Part shown: piece after piece, positions 63,031 to 64,000 of the stretch
Layout: each line of letters begins with the position of its first letter
Position numbering within the stretch: the first letter of the stretch is position 1
From: Clarkia xantiana subsp. parviflora
Lineage: Eukaryota > Streptophyta > Magnoliopsida > Myrtales > Onagraceae
DNA length: 64,000 nt
Reading direction: 5' to 3'
Assembly (NCBI GenBank): GCA_036873135.1
Contig: JAPTYO010000035.1
Location: forward strand, 62,001 to 126,000
Notes under the pieces: model-generated
What the model was told of the DNA's origin: nothing
Databases searched by the model: none
What the model saw: only the letters and a program-made list of their open reading frames with translations
Translations under genes and position numbers: made by a program

Positions 63031-63184
63031 CCACTTCCCCACTACTCTGATAGTGGGCGTGTTTCTTGGCCTCAACCTCTGATAGCAAGTCCCGACCAAT
63101 ATCGGGGACTCCAGATTATCTCATTAGATCACCGCTCGGGGCCCCTCGTCATCGTGACAGGGCCAACATCCTCAGGTATTCAAT

Positions 63185-63265
63185 ATCGGGGCCTACTCAA
63201 AGGCATCTCATCGGGGCCTACTTAAAGGCATATCATCGGGGCCTACTTAAAGGCATCTCATCGGG
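63185..63265. repeat. Tandem repeat in Tat C LTR, three 27-bp units
   Basis: Three copies of tcggggcctacttaaaggca followed by tctca or tatca. Confidence 0.92.
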
Positions 63266-63433
63266 AGCGTCCAGCTCGCATATCGTGACCGACCCTGTCG
63301 GGACCCTTCACCATCGGGACCCCTCTCGTTGGGACCCTTCGCATTGGTCTTCATGACATCTTTTAGGGCCCAATGGGCCTATTCACCGTTTACTCGTCGT
63401 TAAAGGGCCTATCGGCTATAGCGAAACCCATCA

Positions 63434-63446
63434 TTTGCCCCCAAGA
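63434..63446 (-). promoter_or_regulatory. Polypurine tract of the right-hand Tat C element
   Basis: Minus strand cttgggggcaaa directly before TGATGGG, so this LTR is the 3' LTR of the element to the right. Confidence 0.8.
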
Positions 63447-63799
63447 CATGAGGGACTTACAGTTCGTCGTGTCTTTCAACTCCCGACCTCCCGATATCGG
63501 TATCAGAGGCTTTTCCTTTGACAAAACTTATTAACACGGACCTTCTCGTCCACGATTCCTCGATACCTCGGGGATAGTCACCAAATCCGAGAAGACTCTT
63601 CGGTTACTAGGCCACTAAATGCAGCGGGTGATGAAGCGACTGCTTGGGTTCTCGTGTCTGCTTTTTCTGAAAAAGCACTTTTCAGGCTGTTTCATCATTA
63701 ACGTCTCTTTCCATTCTGCCCCCTTTTATCTCAACGGCTCGGATTGAAACGTTTTACCTTCAACGGTCCAGATTAGAATGTCCTTTCGACTGTCCCTTC

Positions 63800-63812
63800 T
63801 CCTATAAAACCC
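63800..63812 (+). promoter_or_regulatory. TATA box of the Tat C aORF
   Basis: cctataaaaccctaa with TATAAAA at 63803-63809, about 165 bp before an ATG and pointing away from the LTR. A pyrimidine-rich leader follows. Confidence 0.6.
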
Positions 63813-63968
63813 TAATTCGGGGCACTGTTCTTCTTTCTCTTTTTCCGTTTCACTCTCTGCGATTTCAAAAACTCTGCAACTTCGAAAGCACAAGTTCTTC
63901 TTCGGCTTCCTGTTTTCCGATCAGTCTTCCGGCGACCGTTAAGATCATCCTTTTTGTTTCGATTCATC

Positions 63969-64000
63969 ATGTCTGGTAAAACTTCCTTCTCTGATGTTAG
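63969..64000 (+). CDS. Start of the Tat C aORF (cut by window end)
   Basis: ATG then Ser-Gly-Lys-Thr-Ser-Phe-Ser-Asp, resembling the Met-Ser start of the other aORFs. Position (between a 3' LTR and the internal region, antisense to the LTR) and its own TATA box support the call. Only about ten codons are visible. Confidence 0.5.
   Translation, partial: MSGKTSFSDV

Larger units (their letters stand above)
62706..63433 (-). repeat. LTR of Tat C
   Basis: 728 bp, minus strand TGATGGG (63433) to GATCCAACA (62706), with a TATAAAAA box near 62907-62914. It contains two tandem repeat blocks. Confidence 0.85.
61745..64000 (-). mobile_element. Tat-type element(s) C, one LTR shared by two internal regions
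   Basis: LTR 62706-63433 has a PBS and gag on its left and a polypurine tract plus the start of an aORF on its right. The left internal region is truncated near 61750; the right one runs out of the window. Sequence of the LTR differs from Tat A, B and D'. Confidence 0.75.

Overview
This window looks like heterochromatic or intergenic DNA from a flowering plant, probably a eudicot. Nearly everything I can identify is a plant transposable element: an Ogre-type Ty3/gypsy element, several Tat/Retand-type Ty3/gypsy elements, a chromovirus fragment, a Ty1/copia element primed by initiator-Met tRNA, and many Helitrons. There are no rRNA or tRNA genes, no operons and no bacterial signals. Only one possible host gene was found (19609-20060, minus strand, small and unrecognised). 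Species assignment is not possible from sequence alone.

Layout. (1) 1-1205: end of a chromovirus-like integrase plus LTR remnant, plus strand. (2) 1205-10854: truncated Ogre-type element, minus strand, with 5' LTR, PBS, ORF1, gag, protease, an in-frame 195-bp intron, RT, two RNase H domains and the start of integrase. (3) 10865-18612: nested debris of two oppositely oriented Tat elements, with two copies of the Tat additional ORF (aORF). (4) 18613-21141: the only stretch without a clear transposon, holding the candidate host gene. (5) 21142-43399: an AT-rich nest of Helitrons. A Helitron (H1, 21149-42819) sits seven bases inside the 5' end of a relative (H2). H1 in turn contains another Helitron, a 2-oxoglutarate dioxygenase gene fragment, a row of head-to-tail Helitrons, and a young copia element. 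That copia element has its own Helitron inserted in its 5' LTR. (6) 43840-53916: a complete 10.1-kb Tat-type element with 5-bp target duplications. (7) 54351-61391: a second, different Tat-type element, internally deleted. (8) 61745-64000: a third Tat family in which one LTR is shared by internal regions on both sides.

How the parts work together. The two better-preserved Tat elements share an unusual plan: gag, aspartic protease, a second gag-like block with its own CCHC-like motif, no RT, RNase H or integrase, and, on the opposite strand, the aORF. The aORF is a spliced gene with its own promoter-like region. Because genomic RNA is copied from the other strand, its introns can survive retrotransposition. 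These elements must rely on pol supplied in trans. Their U3 regions carry clusters of GC-rich palindromes in four otherwise different LTR families.

Most coding regions are broken by nonsense codons or frameshifts. Boundaries of the copia element, Tat A, Tat B and Helitrons H1, D and E are supported by TG...CA ends, target duplications, or TC...CTAG ends between A and T. Inner boundaries of the Helitron row and of region 3 are less certain.
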